Assembly (NCBI GenBank): GCA_030867875.1
Contig: JAOWCC010000917.1
Span: 186,001 to 250,000 of the forward strand
Direction of reading: 5' to 3'
Origin: Actinernus sp. WN-2022
Taxonomy: Eukaryota; Cnidaria; Anthozoa; Actiniaria; Actinernidae
DNA length: 64,000 bases
In this document: piece after piece, positions 30,310 through 42,320 of the stretch
How positions within the stretch are numbered: the stretch's first letter is position 1
Layout: each line of letters starts with the position of its first letter
Position numbers and translations under genes: made by a program
The notes under the pieces: generated by a model
The model's database searches: none
Told to the model about the DNA's origin: nothing
Seen by the model: the letters and a program-made list of their open reading frames with translations, nothing else

Positions 30310-33300
30310 CTGTCTTGTTTCGAAGGAGTTCATCCGCTCTTCTACGTAAAGTATCGGCTTTACCGTGTTCTTCTTTCTTGTAATGCACACGCGCCAAATT
30401 GTTCATTGACGACAAAGTATCAGGATGATTACGACCCAGATGGGTTTCACGTGCCTTTAGTGCTCTTCTGTGTAGAGTCTCTGCTTCATCAAATTCCCCT
30501 TTGCTATCAAGCACATTCGCCAAATTGTTCATTGACGACAAAGTATCAGGATGATCTGGACCAAGATGGGTTTTACGTGCCTTTAGTGCTCTTCTGTGTA
30601 GAGTCTCTGCTTCATCAAATTCCCCTTTCTTGTGAAGAACACGCGCCAAATTTGCCATTGACGCCAAAGTGTGAGGATGATTAGGACTCAGCTTAGTCTC
30701 AAATGCCTTTAGTGCTCTTCTATGTAGAGTCTCTGCTTCATCAAATTCCCCTTTGCTATCAAGCACACACGCCAAATTATTCATTGACGATAAAGTATGA
30801 GGATGATTAGGTCCCAGATGGGTTTTACGTGCCTTTAGTGCTCTTCTGTGTAGAGTCTCTGCTTCATCAAATTCCCCTTTCTGGTGAAGAACACGCGCCA
30901 AATTTGCCATTGACGCCAAAGTATGAGGATGATTAGGACTCAGCTTAGTCCCAAATGCCTTTAGTGCTCTTCTATGTAGAGTCTCAGCTTCATCAAATTC
31001 CCCTTTGTTTTGAAGCACACTCGCCAAACAGTCCATTGACAACAACGTACGAGGATGATTAGGACTCAGATGGGTTTCAAATGCCTTTAGTGCTCTTCTA
31101 TGTAGAGTCTCTGCTTCATCAAATTCCCCTTTGCTATCAAGCACACACGCCAAATTATTCATTGACGATAAAGTATGAGGATGATTAGGTCCCAGATGGG
31201 TTTTACGTGCCTTTAGTGCTCTTCTGTGTAGAGTCTCTGCTTCATCAAATTCCCCTTTCTGGTGAAGAACACGCGCCAAATTTGCCATTGACGCCAAAGT
31301 ATGAGGATGATTAGGACTCAGCTTAGTCCCAAATGCCTTTAGTGCTCTTCTATGTAGAGTCTCAGCTTCATCAAATTCCCCTTTGTTTTGAAGCACACTC
31401 GCCAAACAGTCCATTGACGACAACGTACGAGGATGATTAGGACTCAGATGGGTTTCAAATGCCTTTAGTACTCTTCTATGTAGAGTCACTGCTTCATCGT
31501 ATTCCCCTTTATGGGAAAGCACAGTCGCCAAATTGTTTATTGACGACAAAGTGTGAAGATGATTAGGACTCAGCTTAGTCTCAAATGCCTTTAGTGCTCT
31601 TCTATGTAGAGTCTCTGCTTCATCAAATTCCCCTTTGTTGACAAGCACACGCGCCAAATTGTTCATTGACGTCAAAGTATCAGGATGATTAGGACCCAAA
31701 TGGGTTTCACGTGCCTTTAGTGCTCTTCTGTGTACAGTCTCTGCTTCATCAAACTCTCCTTTCTTGTCAAGAACACACGCCAAATTTGCCATTGACGCCA
31801 AAGTACGAGGATGATTAGGACTCAGCTTAGTCTCAAATGCCTTTAGTGCTCTTCTATGTAGAGTCTCAGCTTCATCAAATTCCCCTTTGTTTTGAAGCAC
31901 ACTCGCCAAACCGTCCATTGACAACAACGTACGAGGATGATTAGGACCCAGATGGGTTTCACATGCCTTTAGTGCTCTTCTATGTAGAGTCTCTGCTTCA
32001 TCGTATTCCCCTTTATGGGAAAGCACAGTCGCCAAATTCTTTATTGACAACAAAGTATTAGGATGGTTAGGCCCCAGATGGGTTTCACGTGCCTTTAGTG
32101 CTATTCTATGTAGAGTCTCTGCTTCATCAAATTCCCCTTTGTTTTGAAGCACGCTCGCCAAATTGTTCATTGACAACAACGTACGAGGATGATTAGGACC
32201 CAGATGGGTTTCATGTGCCTTTAGTACTCTTCTATGCAGAGTCTCTACTTCGTCAAATTCCACTTTGTTTTGAGGCGCACTCGCCAAATTGTTTATTGAC
32301 AACAAAGTATCAGGATGGTTAGGACCCAGATGGGTTTCACGTGCCTTTAGTACTCTTCTCTGTAGAGTCTCTGCTTCATCATTTTCCCCTTTATGGCAAA
32401 GCACAGTCGCCAAATTGTTTATAATCGACAAAGTATTAGGATGATTAGGACCCAGATGGGTTTCACATGCCTTTAGTACTCTTCTTTGTAGAGTCTCTGC
32501 TTCATCATATTCCCCTTTCTGGTAAAGCACAGTCGCCAAATTGTTTATTGACGACAAAGTATCAGGATGGTTAGGACCCAGATGGGTTTCACATGCCTTT
32601 AGTACTCTTCTATGTAGAGTCTCTGCTTCATCATATTCCCCTTTATGGGAAAGCACAGTCGCCAAATTGTTTATTGACGACAAAGTATCAGGATGGTTAG
32701 GCCCCAGATGGGTTTCACGTGCCTTTAGTGCTCTTCTATGTAGAGTCTCTGCTTCATCAAATTCTCCTTTGTTGTCAAGCACACACGCCAAATTGCTCAT
32801 TGAAGTCAAAGTTTTAGGACGATTAGGACCCAGATGGGTTTCACGTGCCTTTAGTACTCTTCTATGTAGAGCCTCTGCTTCATCAAATTCCCCTTTGCTA
32901 TCAAGCACACACGCCAAATTATTCATTGACGATAAAGTATGAGGATGATCAGGTCCCAGATGGGTTTTACGTGCCTTTAGTGCTCTTCTGTGTAGTCTCT
33001 CTGCTTCATCAAATTCCCCTTTCTTGTGCAGAACACGCGCCACATTTGTTATTGACATCAAAGTATGAGGATGTTTAGGACCCAGCTTAGTCTCAAATGC
33101 ATTTAATGCTCTGCGATGTAGAGTTACGGCTTCATCATATTCCCCTTTGTGGTCAAGCACATTCCCCAAATTTGTCATTGACGCCAAAGTATGAGGATGA
33201 TTAGGACTCAGCTTAGTCTCAAATGCCTTTAGTGTTCTTCTATGTAGAGTCTCTGCTTCATCAAATTCCCCTTTGTTTTGAAGCACACTCGCCAAACCGT

Positions 33301-35887
33301 CCATTGACAACAACGTACGATGATTAGGACTCAGATGGGTTTCACATGCCTTTAGTACTCTTCTGTGTAGAGTCTCTGCTTCATCATATTCCCCTTTATG
33401 GGAAAGCACAGTCGCCAAATTGGTTATTGACGACAAAGTATCAGGATGGGTAGGAACCATATGGGTTTCACGTGCCTTTAGTGCTCTTCTGTGTAGAGTC
33501 TCTGCTTCATCAAATTCACCTTTGTCGACAAGCACATTCGCCAAATTGTTCATCGACGACAAAGTATCAGGATGATTAGCACCAAGATGGGTTTCACGTG
33601 CCTTTAGTGCTCTTCTATGTAGAGTCTCTGCTTCATCATATTCCCCTTTATGGGAAAGCACAGTAGCCAAATTGTTTATTGACAACAAAGTATCAGGATG
33701 GTTAGGCCCCAGATCGGTTTCACGTGCCTTTAGTGCTCTTCTATGTAGAGTCTCTGCTTCATCAAATTCTCCTTTGTTGTCAAGCACACACGCCAAATTG
33801 CTCATTGACGACAAAGTATTAGGATGATTAGGACCCAGACGGGTTTCACGTGCCTTTAGTGCTCTTCTACGTAGAGTCTCTGCTTCATCATATTCCCTTT
33901 TATGGGAAAGCACAGTAGCCAAATTGTTTATTGACAACAAAGTATCAGGATGGTTAGGCCCCAGATCGGTTTCACGTGCCTTTAGTGCTCTTCTTTGTAG
34001 AGTCTCTGCTTCATCAAATTCTCCTTTGTTGTCAAGCACACACGCCAAATTGCTCATTGACGACAAAGTATTAGGATGATTAGGACCCAGACGGGTTTCA
34101 CGTGCCTTTAGTGCTCTTCTACGTAGAGTCTCTGCTTCATCATATTCCCTTTTATGGGAAAGCACATTCGCCAAATTGTTCATCGACGACAAAGTATCAG
34201 GATGATTAGCACCAAGATGGGTTTCACGTGCCTTTAGTGCTCTTCTATGTAGAGTCTCTGCTTCATCATATTCCCCTTTATGGGAAAGCACAGTAGTCAA
34301 ATTGTTTATTGACAACAAAGTATCAGGATGGTTAGGCCCCAGATCGGTTTCACGTGCCTTTAGTGCTCTTCTATGTAGAGTCTCTGCTTCATCAAATTCT
34401 CCTTTGTTGTCAAGCACACACGCCAAATTGCTCATTGACGACAAAGTATTAGGATGATTAGGACCCAGACGGGTTTCACGTGCCTTTAGTGCTCTTCTAC
34501 GTAGAGTCTCTGCTTCATCATATTCCCTTTTATGGGAAAGCACAGTAGCCAAATTGTTTATTGACAACAAAGTATCAGGATGGTTAGGCCCCAGATCGGT
34601 TTCACGTGCCTTTAGTGCTCTTCTATGTAGAGTCTCTGCTTCATCAAATTCTCCTTTGTTGTCAAGCACACACGCCAAATTGCTCATTGACGACAAAGTA
34701 TTAGGATGATTAGGACCCAGACGGGTTTCACGTGCCTTTAGTGCTCTTCTACGTAGAGTCTCTGCTTCATCATATTCCCTTTTATGGGAAAGCACAGTAG
34801 CCAAATTGTTTATTGACAACAAAGTATCAGGATGGTTAGGCCCCAGATCGGTTTCACGTGCCTTTAGTGCTCTTCTATGTAGAGTCTCTGCTTCATCAAA
34901 TTCTCCTTTGTTGTCAAGCACACACGCCAAATTGCTCATTGACGACAAAGTATTAGGATGATTAGGACCCAGACGGGTTTCACGTGCCTTTAGTGCTCTT
35001 CTACGTAGAGTCTCTGCTTCATCATATTCCCCTTTATGGGAAAGCACAGTAGCCAAATTGTTTATTGACAACAAAGTATCAGGATGGTTAGGCCCCAGAT
35101 CGGTTTCACGTGCCTTTAGTGCTCTTCTACGTAGAGTCTCTGCTTCATCATATTCCCTTTTATGGGAAAGCACAGTAGCCAAATTGTTTATTGACAACAA
35201 AGTATCAGGATGGTTAGGAACCATATGGGTTTCACGTGCCTTTAGTGCTCTTCTATGTAGAGCCTCTGCTTCATCATATTCCCCTTTAAGGGAAAGCACA
35301 GTCGCCAAATTCTTTATTGACGACAAAGTATGAGGATGGTTAGGCCCCAGATGGGTTTCACGTGCCTTTAGTACTCTCCTATGTAAAGTCTCGGCTTTAT
35401 CGAATTCCCCTTTGTTTTGAAGCGCACTCGCCAAATTGTTCATTGACAACAACGTACGAGGATGATTAGGACCCAGATGGGTTTCACGTGCCTTTAGTGC
35501 TCTTCTATGTAGAGTCTCTGCTTCATCATATTCCCCTTTATGGGAAAGCACAGTAGCCAAATTGTTTATTGACAACAAAGTATCAGGATGGTTAGGCCCC
35601 AGATGGGTTTCACGTGCCTTTAGTGCTCTTCTATGTAGAGTCTCTGCTTCATCATATTCCCCTTTATGGGAAAGCACAGTAGCCAAATTGTTTATTGACA
35701 ACAAAGTATCAGGATGGTTAGGCCCCAGATGGGTTTCACGTGCCTTTAGTGCTCTTCTATGTAGAGACTCTGCTTCAGCATATTCTCCTTTCTCGCAATG
35801 TACTTTCGCTAAATTGTACATTGTCGACGCAGTATCAGCTTCATCACATTGCCGTTGGCTTCTCGGGCGATCAATCTCATTCCCCAT
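30310..35887 (-). CDS. Gene B, exon 1: giant TPR array, 44 units
   Basis: The ATG at 35,887 opens MGNEIDRPRSQRQ followed by a DEADTAS segment. It is followed by 44 tetratricopeptide units of 42 residues (one of 41, near 33,316, where a codon is lost in NHRTL). Units follow NNLATVLSHKGEYDEAETLH-type patterns with RRALKARETHLGPNHPDTL at the second helix. The last unit (KKEEHGKADTLRRRADELL) ends at the donor ACAG|GTAATT (30,310). Joined to exons 2 and 3, the protein is about 1,985 residues: TPR superhelix, linker, Death domain. TPRs bind peptides or proteins; such Death-plus-repeat proteins belong to the innate-immunity repertoire of cnidarians. No NACHT/NB-ARC motif, signal peptide or membrane segment is seen. 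A TTG codon nine bases further up is in frame but is not a normal start. Confidence 0.9.
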
Positions 35888-36010
35888 TGACGTCAAAGTT
35901 CAGGACCAGCACGACCCAGTCGAGTTTTGTGGACGTTCATCTATTTATACTCGGCTTCTATGGTAACCTTTAAAGTGTAATATAAGCCCAATTTGTTATC
36001 ATTGAAATCG
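35888..36010 (-). promoter_or_regulatory. Gene B promoter: TATA box and CRE palindrome
   Basis: TATAAATA lies on the minus strand at 35,942-35,949, about 55 bases before the ATG, which would give a very short 5' leader. TGACGTCA (35,888-35,895) directly precedes the start codon, as in gene A. Binding by CREB/ATF/AP-1 factors is suggested by the motif only. Confidence 0.6.
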
Positions 36011-36062
36011 ATTCTACAGCTACATCAAGTAAAAGTTGAATTAGGGACCGTTCATTATTTAA

Positions 36063-36253
36063 GGGGAGTACCGGGTTGGATAAAAATCGTAAGGGGTATG
36101 AATTTTTTTCAGGAAAACCTAATCAACTATGTAACGTGATGTGAAAAATTCAGGTCAAAACTCATACGGGGTTTGATTTTTTTTGGAAAAAGATCCGACG
36201 GGGTTGGAAAAAAAATCTGGGAAAAAATGTTTTTATCCAACCCGGTACTCCCC
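36063..36253. mobile_element. MITE, 191 bp, TTAA-flanked
   Basis: Terminal inverted repeats of 24 bp begin GGGGAGTACCGGGTTGGATA. They are flanked by TTAA at 36,059-36,062 and 36,254-36,257. The interior has repeated GGGGT(T/A)..TTTTT(T) runs and no ORF. TTAA plus G-rich ends suggests a Kolobok-type non-autonomous element. Confidence 0.85.
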
Positions 36254-36474
36254 TTAAAGTGTTAATGAAACCAAATTTTGCATCTTTATTTTATTGCAGA
36301 ATAATGAAGTTCATTCTTTTCTGATTATCAAGAGTATATTTATTTTTCAGTTCCGCCTTCGGAAAGGTCTCTTTTGACTACTTTATACTTTATGCCGGGG
36401 CCTGGAACCGAATCCGCCATTACAATGACGTCACTGTGAGGACTCGCAAGTCACGGCTGTTTCACATGCACACG

Positions 36475-37329
36475 ACAGAGCGGAAAAACGGAGCGCATGC
36501 GCACTAGGCACTTTATTAAAAGTGAATGAAGATGGCCGCCGAGCGGGAGGGAATTGTAGCTCTTTTCCAGGAACCTCTCACAGCTCAAGAAATACCACGA
36601 TTACTTTATTACTTCACACCATGGACTTATATTCTTCAGTGACTTCTCTGAGCCCAAATAACACATAATCCAGTTCACAGAAAGAACGCTACAATTGCTC
36701 GTTCAACTCTGTCTTCAAGCAAAACGAACCATTTCGAAATGTTCATATGCGACTGGAAAAACGCCAAAAATAAGAAAACTTGTGAATATATAAGGTTTAT
36801 ACTTCGGTAGAGAACTAAGGAGGTAATGGTTTTCAACATATAAAATACCATATTCGAGATTTTCATACCATTTTTCAAACGACGCATTTGAAGTTGCAGT
36901 ACTGTGACTACTGTCTACAGCAGAAGAACTAGAAATCCCGGAACGATGATCCGCATTACCAAGGCCTGTAAGTAAATCTACAGAGCTATTATCAGGAAAT
37001 AGTACAATTTTTCACTTGATTTCGTCATGGTATCACATCTGCATTTTGACGAAATAGTTGATCGTTTTAGCAATGTGAAGAAAACGATTTTTAATTTGTT
37101 TGTAAATGAAGTGTTACATGTTTATATAAACAAGATGTTATAATTGTTCTGTTTTCAGAAAGAACATAGTTGTAATAGAATGCCTTTGGCAGAGTAGTTT
37201 TGTGTTCATTTAATTTTGTTCATGTTAGAAGAGGAGCGACACTAATTATATCGTGTGGGACTTTTGTGTGATTCTGTAAGAGGTGGCTGGTGCCTGCATG
37301 TGGACTTTGCCACCCAAGCTTTGTGTTTG
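36475..37329 (+). repeat. Left arm of a large inverted repeat (partner 40,366-41,252)
   Basis: The arm runs from ACAGAGCGGAAAAACGG to AAGCTTTGTGTTTGC and matches the reverse complement of the right arm nearly base for base over most of about 0.85 kb. Both arms conserve a 36-codon ORF at the outer end, a GTAAGTAAAT donor-like site and a TTCTGTTTTCAG acceptor-like site. Whether this is a transposon with long terminal repeats or an inverted duplication of a promoter/first exon cannot be told; no target duplication was found. Confidence 0.85.
36532..36642 (+). CDS. Conserved 36-codon ORF at the start of the inverted-repeat arm
   Basis: ATG in good context (GAAGATGGCC) opens MAAEREGIVALFQEPLTAQE and 16 more residues to TGA. 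The right arm has the same ORF with one substitution (Q to L at residue 13). It lies just after a GC-rich, CpG-containing region resembling a promoter, with a possible donor site downstream at 36,968. It may be a real first exon or upstream ORF. I do not recognise the product. Confidence 0.3.
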   Translation: MAAEREGIVALFQEPLTAQEIPRLLYYFTPWTYILQ

Positions 37330-39380
37330 CTAGCTTTAAACGAAACAGTACTTCTTGCTGTTTTCCCAGAAAAAAGGACGCTTGCAATGGTATCCATTTC
37401 CCTTCCCAGTTCCCTCAGTGTTTACTTGATATTTTTGAATATCTGGACTAAAACAGCAAAGGGGCATGTCTACTGAGAAATGGAGACTCTTCAAGCACCA
37501 TAACTTCTCTTGATCTTCATTTTATTCTCCCCAGGCATGCAAGCACAAGCAAAGTGAGACAAATATACATGTGTAGGATAATTGAAAGATATAAATAGCC
37601 TCCTCATGAAACTACATGTACCTGTATGAGAACAAAGATACATTTTTTTTCATGTATACATTATTTGAGACAATAAACTGTTAAAATTGTAAACCTGTTT
37701 TTAATTGTTACACTGTACAACATTGAAGGACTAAAAAGATTTAAGAAAAGTATTTGCTTTAATGTTTTTTTAAATGCAGAGTTTATATCCAACCAATAGG
37801 TGACATAACAGTCTGGGTGCAATATAATTTCCCACAAAAGTGAAATCTATATTCTAACAGTTGAAACTGTTTACATGTATCTCTCTTTTTTCATTTGCCT
37901 AATGGTTACAAATCTACATAATTTGTACAGGAATCCAAAAGCATAATTACATATAATAAAATTAATTGTTAATTTGTTTGAAAAATCTGGGGGCTTCCTT
38001 TTTTCATGAGCCTCTTCTTGGAGTTAGACAGAAACTACATTATTAGCATAATGCAGAGGTTTCATTAATTTTCAGTGTACCTGGCTTGGACTTTGAAAGT
38101 AGATGTGGATTTGCCTTTAGTAATAAATGTATTTTAAAATACAAATATTATAGTATGTGTAGCTAGCTTTACATGTATAGAGCTATTTCAGGCTAAGTGC
38201 AATGTAGATGCATGCTAGTGCTGGAGCTCTGGTTGTAGCCAGGTTATTTTGAAACCCCTCATAGTTAGTAGTCATTTTCTGTATGGCCCCATTTTCTGTG
38301 CATCTGTAGTATACTTATTTTATGACTTGTGTCAATAATTTTTAAGTGAAGATTATTTTCTAGAATTATGTGAAGGGCTAATCTAAGAAACATATCAACA
38401 TGGTTTCTCAACTTGATTTTTAAAATGAAATTTGTATGAATTATGCGAAATAATTTTAAAGGTACTGTGAATCGTGTGTATGTCGTGCTTGTGTTTTATA
38501 TATTATTTTATTTGAACTTATTTCAGAAGTGAATCGTGTATATGTTTGAATTGCTAATGCCCTTAATGGCATCATTTCAAGGAAGGAAGAGGGTCAGCTT
38601 TTTATTGGATAATTTTGAGGGAGGGGAAAGGGTTAGGTGCCCAGTGAATAAATGTGATAGTTAGTCCAGTCTATATAAGCATAATATTAATTAATTTGGG
38701 AAAAGAAAGCAATGAGGGGGAAGTATATATGTTGGAATGAAGCACGTTTCCAATGGCTTCCATTTTATAATAATATTAACAATCAGACTGTGTAAGTAAA
38801 GAAATAATTAATAATTATAGTAATGATATCAGTGCTAAGAATCTCTGCTTATGATCATGCATGCATGTTCATTAATTTAAAATTAAGGTTTAAAAAAAAG
38901 TTATTGAAAGTGTGCATTCTGTATTACAAACAGACCCCTTTTTAAATGGCTAAGAAGTCTGCTATTACCTAAAACTCAGGGATGCTCTGAGATGGTAAAC
39001 CTTTTTTCTGAATTTAAGGTTCAGATGCAAATATGTAATTGATTATTATTATTAGTATTATTATTTTATCAGTCTAAAATTTAACCCTTATGATTTGAAT
39101 TAACATGAACATGCAATGTAAGTGTGAGCAGAGATTCTTAGTATTGATATCATTATATTAGAACTGTTTTTAATATTAATATTTTTATAATTAAAATTAT
39201 ATAATTAGTCAATTAGTTATTTTGTCATGTCTTGCATTTAAAAAAATATGTTCACCAACACATGTGTATCTGATTGTTAATGTTTATTAAGTATTATGAA
39301 TGAAACCTCATTGGAATTAATCTCCCTAGCCATCACAAGTTACCTTTCCCAAATGCATTATCAAACCCATATACATGCAT
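37330..39380. other. Spacer of the large inverted repeat, left part
   Basis: Very AT-rich, with many AATTAAT runs. No gene was recognised. Confidence 0.4.
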
Positions 39381-39722
39381 CAGGAGTTCCGGACTTCCGG
39401 TTGGATCACACTGCATTCTGGGTAGGTGGGCTCAGAAAAGTGGGCATCAACTTCTAGATCGGCCATATTGGATTTGAGTGCAGTCAATTTTTGCTCCTTT
39501 GCAAGTTCAAAAACTTACTACCTAATACACGGAATATTTTACCTTTACAGATTCTTCAGTTGGGAATTCTAAGTCGATGTTTAAGCTTTAGAACGGGATT
39601 AATAAAGTTTCCAAGTTGACTGCGCTCAAATCCAATATGGCCGCTCTGGAAGTTGATGCCCACTTTTCTGAGCCCACCTACCCAGAATGCAGTGTGATCC
39701 AACCGGAAGTCCGGAACTCCTG
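39381..39722. mobile_element. Hairpin (foldback) MITE, 342 bp
   Basis: Two 107-bp arms (39,381-39,487 and 39,616-39,722) are near-perfect inverted copies starting CAGGAGTTCCGGACTTCCGG, separated by about 128 bp. ATGCAT flanks both ends (39,375-39,380 and 39,723-39,728), but since ATGCAT is palindromic it cannot be told from extra repeat. No transposase. Confidence 0.85.
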
Positions 39723-40365
39723 ATGCATGTATAAACTGAATCAAATATTACATTCTTTCAATCAACACCTACAATGTTACCCTTCTAAACTCAAAATGTG
39801 AGTTACAACTGATCAACACATACATGATTTACCTCTTCATTAAATTTTATAGAATATATTTGCATATATTAAGAAAATTATGTAAACTTATTTTTAATAT
39901 TCACATGTTTCATAGATTTAAAATACATACTACATACGTCTTCTTGTTTTTGGTAGAGAATAAAGATCAAGATAAGTGATGGTGCTTAAGAGTATGGGTC
40001 CAACTAATTATTTCAATCTTTTCTACAGTAAAAATAAACATTTTAAAAACACTTATAGTCTCAAATAATGATAAAGTATAGATGAAAACTATATAGTTAA
40101 CATTTGTATTTATATGCTCATAGTTTGCTATATTTGCCTGACTTTGCTTTTGCTTGGGGAGAATAGAGATCAAGAGAAATTATTGTGTTTGCATGGAGTC
40201 TGGATTTCTCGACAAGTAATCTGTATAACCAATTTCGGTCCAGATATTCAAAAACAGTAAACAGACACTGAGTCAATTGGGAAGAAAATCAAGTTTACTA
40301 TTTTACTGGAAAATCAACAAGACCAGAGGTACAGCTTCTTTGTTTGATCTGCATAAAATGTGCAA
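39723..40365. other. Spacer of the large inverted repeat, right part
   Basis: AT-rich; GGGAATAGAGATCAAGA-like phrases occur twice (39,957 and 40,160). No gene was recognised. Confidence 0.4.
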
Positions 40366-41252
40366 AGGAAACACAAAGCTTGGGTGAGAAAGTCCACATG
40401 CAGGTTCTTCATTTCATACACCAACCATCTCTCTTACAGAACTGCACAGAAGTCCCACACAATATCATTAGTGTCACTCCTGGGCTCTCCTCTTCTAACA
40501 TGAACAAAATTAAATGAACGCAAACCTGCTCTGCCAAAGGCATTCGATTACAACTAGGTTTTATTGTTGGCTTTCTGAAAACAGAACAATTATAACATCT
40601 TGCTTATAACATGTAACACTTCATTTTCAAACAAATTAAAAATCGTTTTCTTTACATTGGTAAAACAATAAACTATTTCGTTAAAATACCGATGTGATAC
40701 CATAATAACCAAATCAAGTGAAATGATATACATGTTCCAGATAATAGCTCTGTACATTTACTTACAGTCTTTGGTAATGCGGATTGTTGTTCCAGGATTT
40801 CTACTGCTGTAGACAGTCTAGACACTACTGTAACTTCAAATGCGTCGTTCGAAAAATGGTATGAAAATCTCGAATATGGTATTTTATATGTTGAAAACCA
40901 TTACCTCCTTAGTTCTCTACCGAAGTATAAACCTTATATATTCACAAGTTTTCTTATTTTTGGCGTTTTTCCAGTCGCATATGAACATTTCGAAATGGTT
41001 CGTTTTGCTTGAAGACAGAGTTGAACGAGCAATTGTAGCGTTCTTTCTGTGAACTGGATTATGTGTTATTTGGGCTCACAGAAGTCACTGAAGAATATAA
41101 GTCCATGGTGTGAAGTAATAAAGTAATCGTGGTATTTCTTGAGCTGTGAGAGGTTCCAGGAAAAGAGCTACAATTCCCTCCCGCTCGGCGGCCATCTTCA
41201 TTCACTTTTAATAAAGTGCCTAGTGCGCATGCGCTCCGTTTTTCCGCTCTGT
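40366..41252 (-). repeat. Right arm of the large inverted repeat
   Basis: Reverse-complement partner of 36,475-37,329, carrying the same ORF on the minus strand (about 41,085-41,195) and the same donor- and acceptor-like sites. Small indels (for example near 40,550) separate the arms. Confidence 0.85.
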
Positions 41253-41939
41253 CCATGCACACTGAATACTTCGCGCCATTAGGTCTCAGGCTCCAAATTT
41301 GAAAATGCGCGCGCATGCCCGTTCGAATTCGGGCGACGCCATTTTGTGCAACATGTCTTGGAATGGAAGCGTTGTGCTAATGGTATTTTCGGCAACGAAT
41401 TCTCCAAAATCGGATACATATACAAGACCGTGAGGTTAATATTCGAAAACAAAGATGTTGGAAGGTGTATTGTACGTTATGTTCCATGGAGTTGTTTTGC
41501 CCAGCCCCATCAGAATCTGCGAACAACTTTGACGAGCGAGAGTTAGCACGACTGATGATTTGCAAAAGAACTGAACTTCAAGCCTTTGTGAGTGGATTAT
41601 TTCTCATGGAAAAACCGTAAGATTTTATCTGGTAAGTGTTTTTCGACTTATTTATTCCTATATAAATCGAATTTAGCTGTCCTTGAGTTGCTTCCATTTT
41701 TTTTTGTTACAGTAATTCGCATTTCTCAACTTGTAACATACTGTAACTTATATAGAGCTTAAATAATTTTCACAAAGCTGGCCTTCTATAAACCGGTTAG
41801 GTAGGGTTAGTCGTATTGTTTGGTAAGCCATTGTTGTATTGTTTGGGGCCGTGGGGTCAGCCATGTGTTACATGTGCTTGTGGAAAGCAAGCACCACCAA
41901 TTCATACTTATTTTCTGACTTATTCATCAGTGAAAATTT
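41253..41939. other. Non-coding stretch
   Basis: Short ORFs only; nothing could be assigned. Confidence 0.4.
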
Positions 41940-42320
41940 TATGGACAGTGGAAGATGTTAATTAAACACAAAATCATGAATGGTCAGACGGCTATTGCAA
42001 TTCCTTCTATAGCCAGTCATGCTATTCGATCCTCTCACCAAAAATGCTTTGTAAACTTAGGTAGTTCAAGTAATAATTATAAATTTAGTTTCTTTACAAG
42101 AACTGTAAAGGAGTGGAACATGTTCCCTAAAAGCCCATAGTGAATGAATTCAAGTCCGCACTTGTTCATGACCAATGGCTGCTCAATTTATTTCTATTTT
42201 ATTTATTTTTGTTACTAGTTAAGGTTAATCTATTATTTTTTGTACTTTATGCAAAAAGTTAGTATGCCTTTGCAAATTATCATATATAAATATAAATTAT
42301 ATAAATTAAATGTATATTAT
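41940..42320 (+). mobile_element. LINE C-terminal fragment
   Basis: The frame at 41,955-42,140 reads KIMNGQTAIAIPS...HAIRSSHQKCF and NNYKFSFFTRTVKEWNMFP, the end region of LINE polyproteins. A 3' region ending in AT-rich short repeats follows (near 42,290-42,330). Confidence 0.65.

Noticed and set aside
30406..35973. Plus-strand ORFs across the TPR array of gene B
   Set aside because: Same antisense shadowing; the minus-strand frame has the TPR pattern, splice sites and Death-domain exon.
36675..36887. 70-codon ORF present in both arms of the large inverted repeat
   Set aside because: It is present twice only because the arms are near-identical; it runs against the spliced-looking strand and has no start context or domain.
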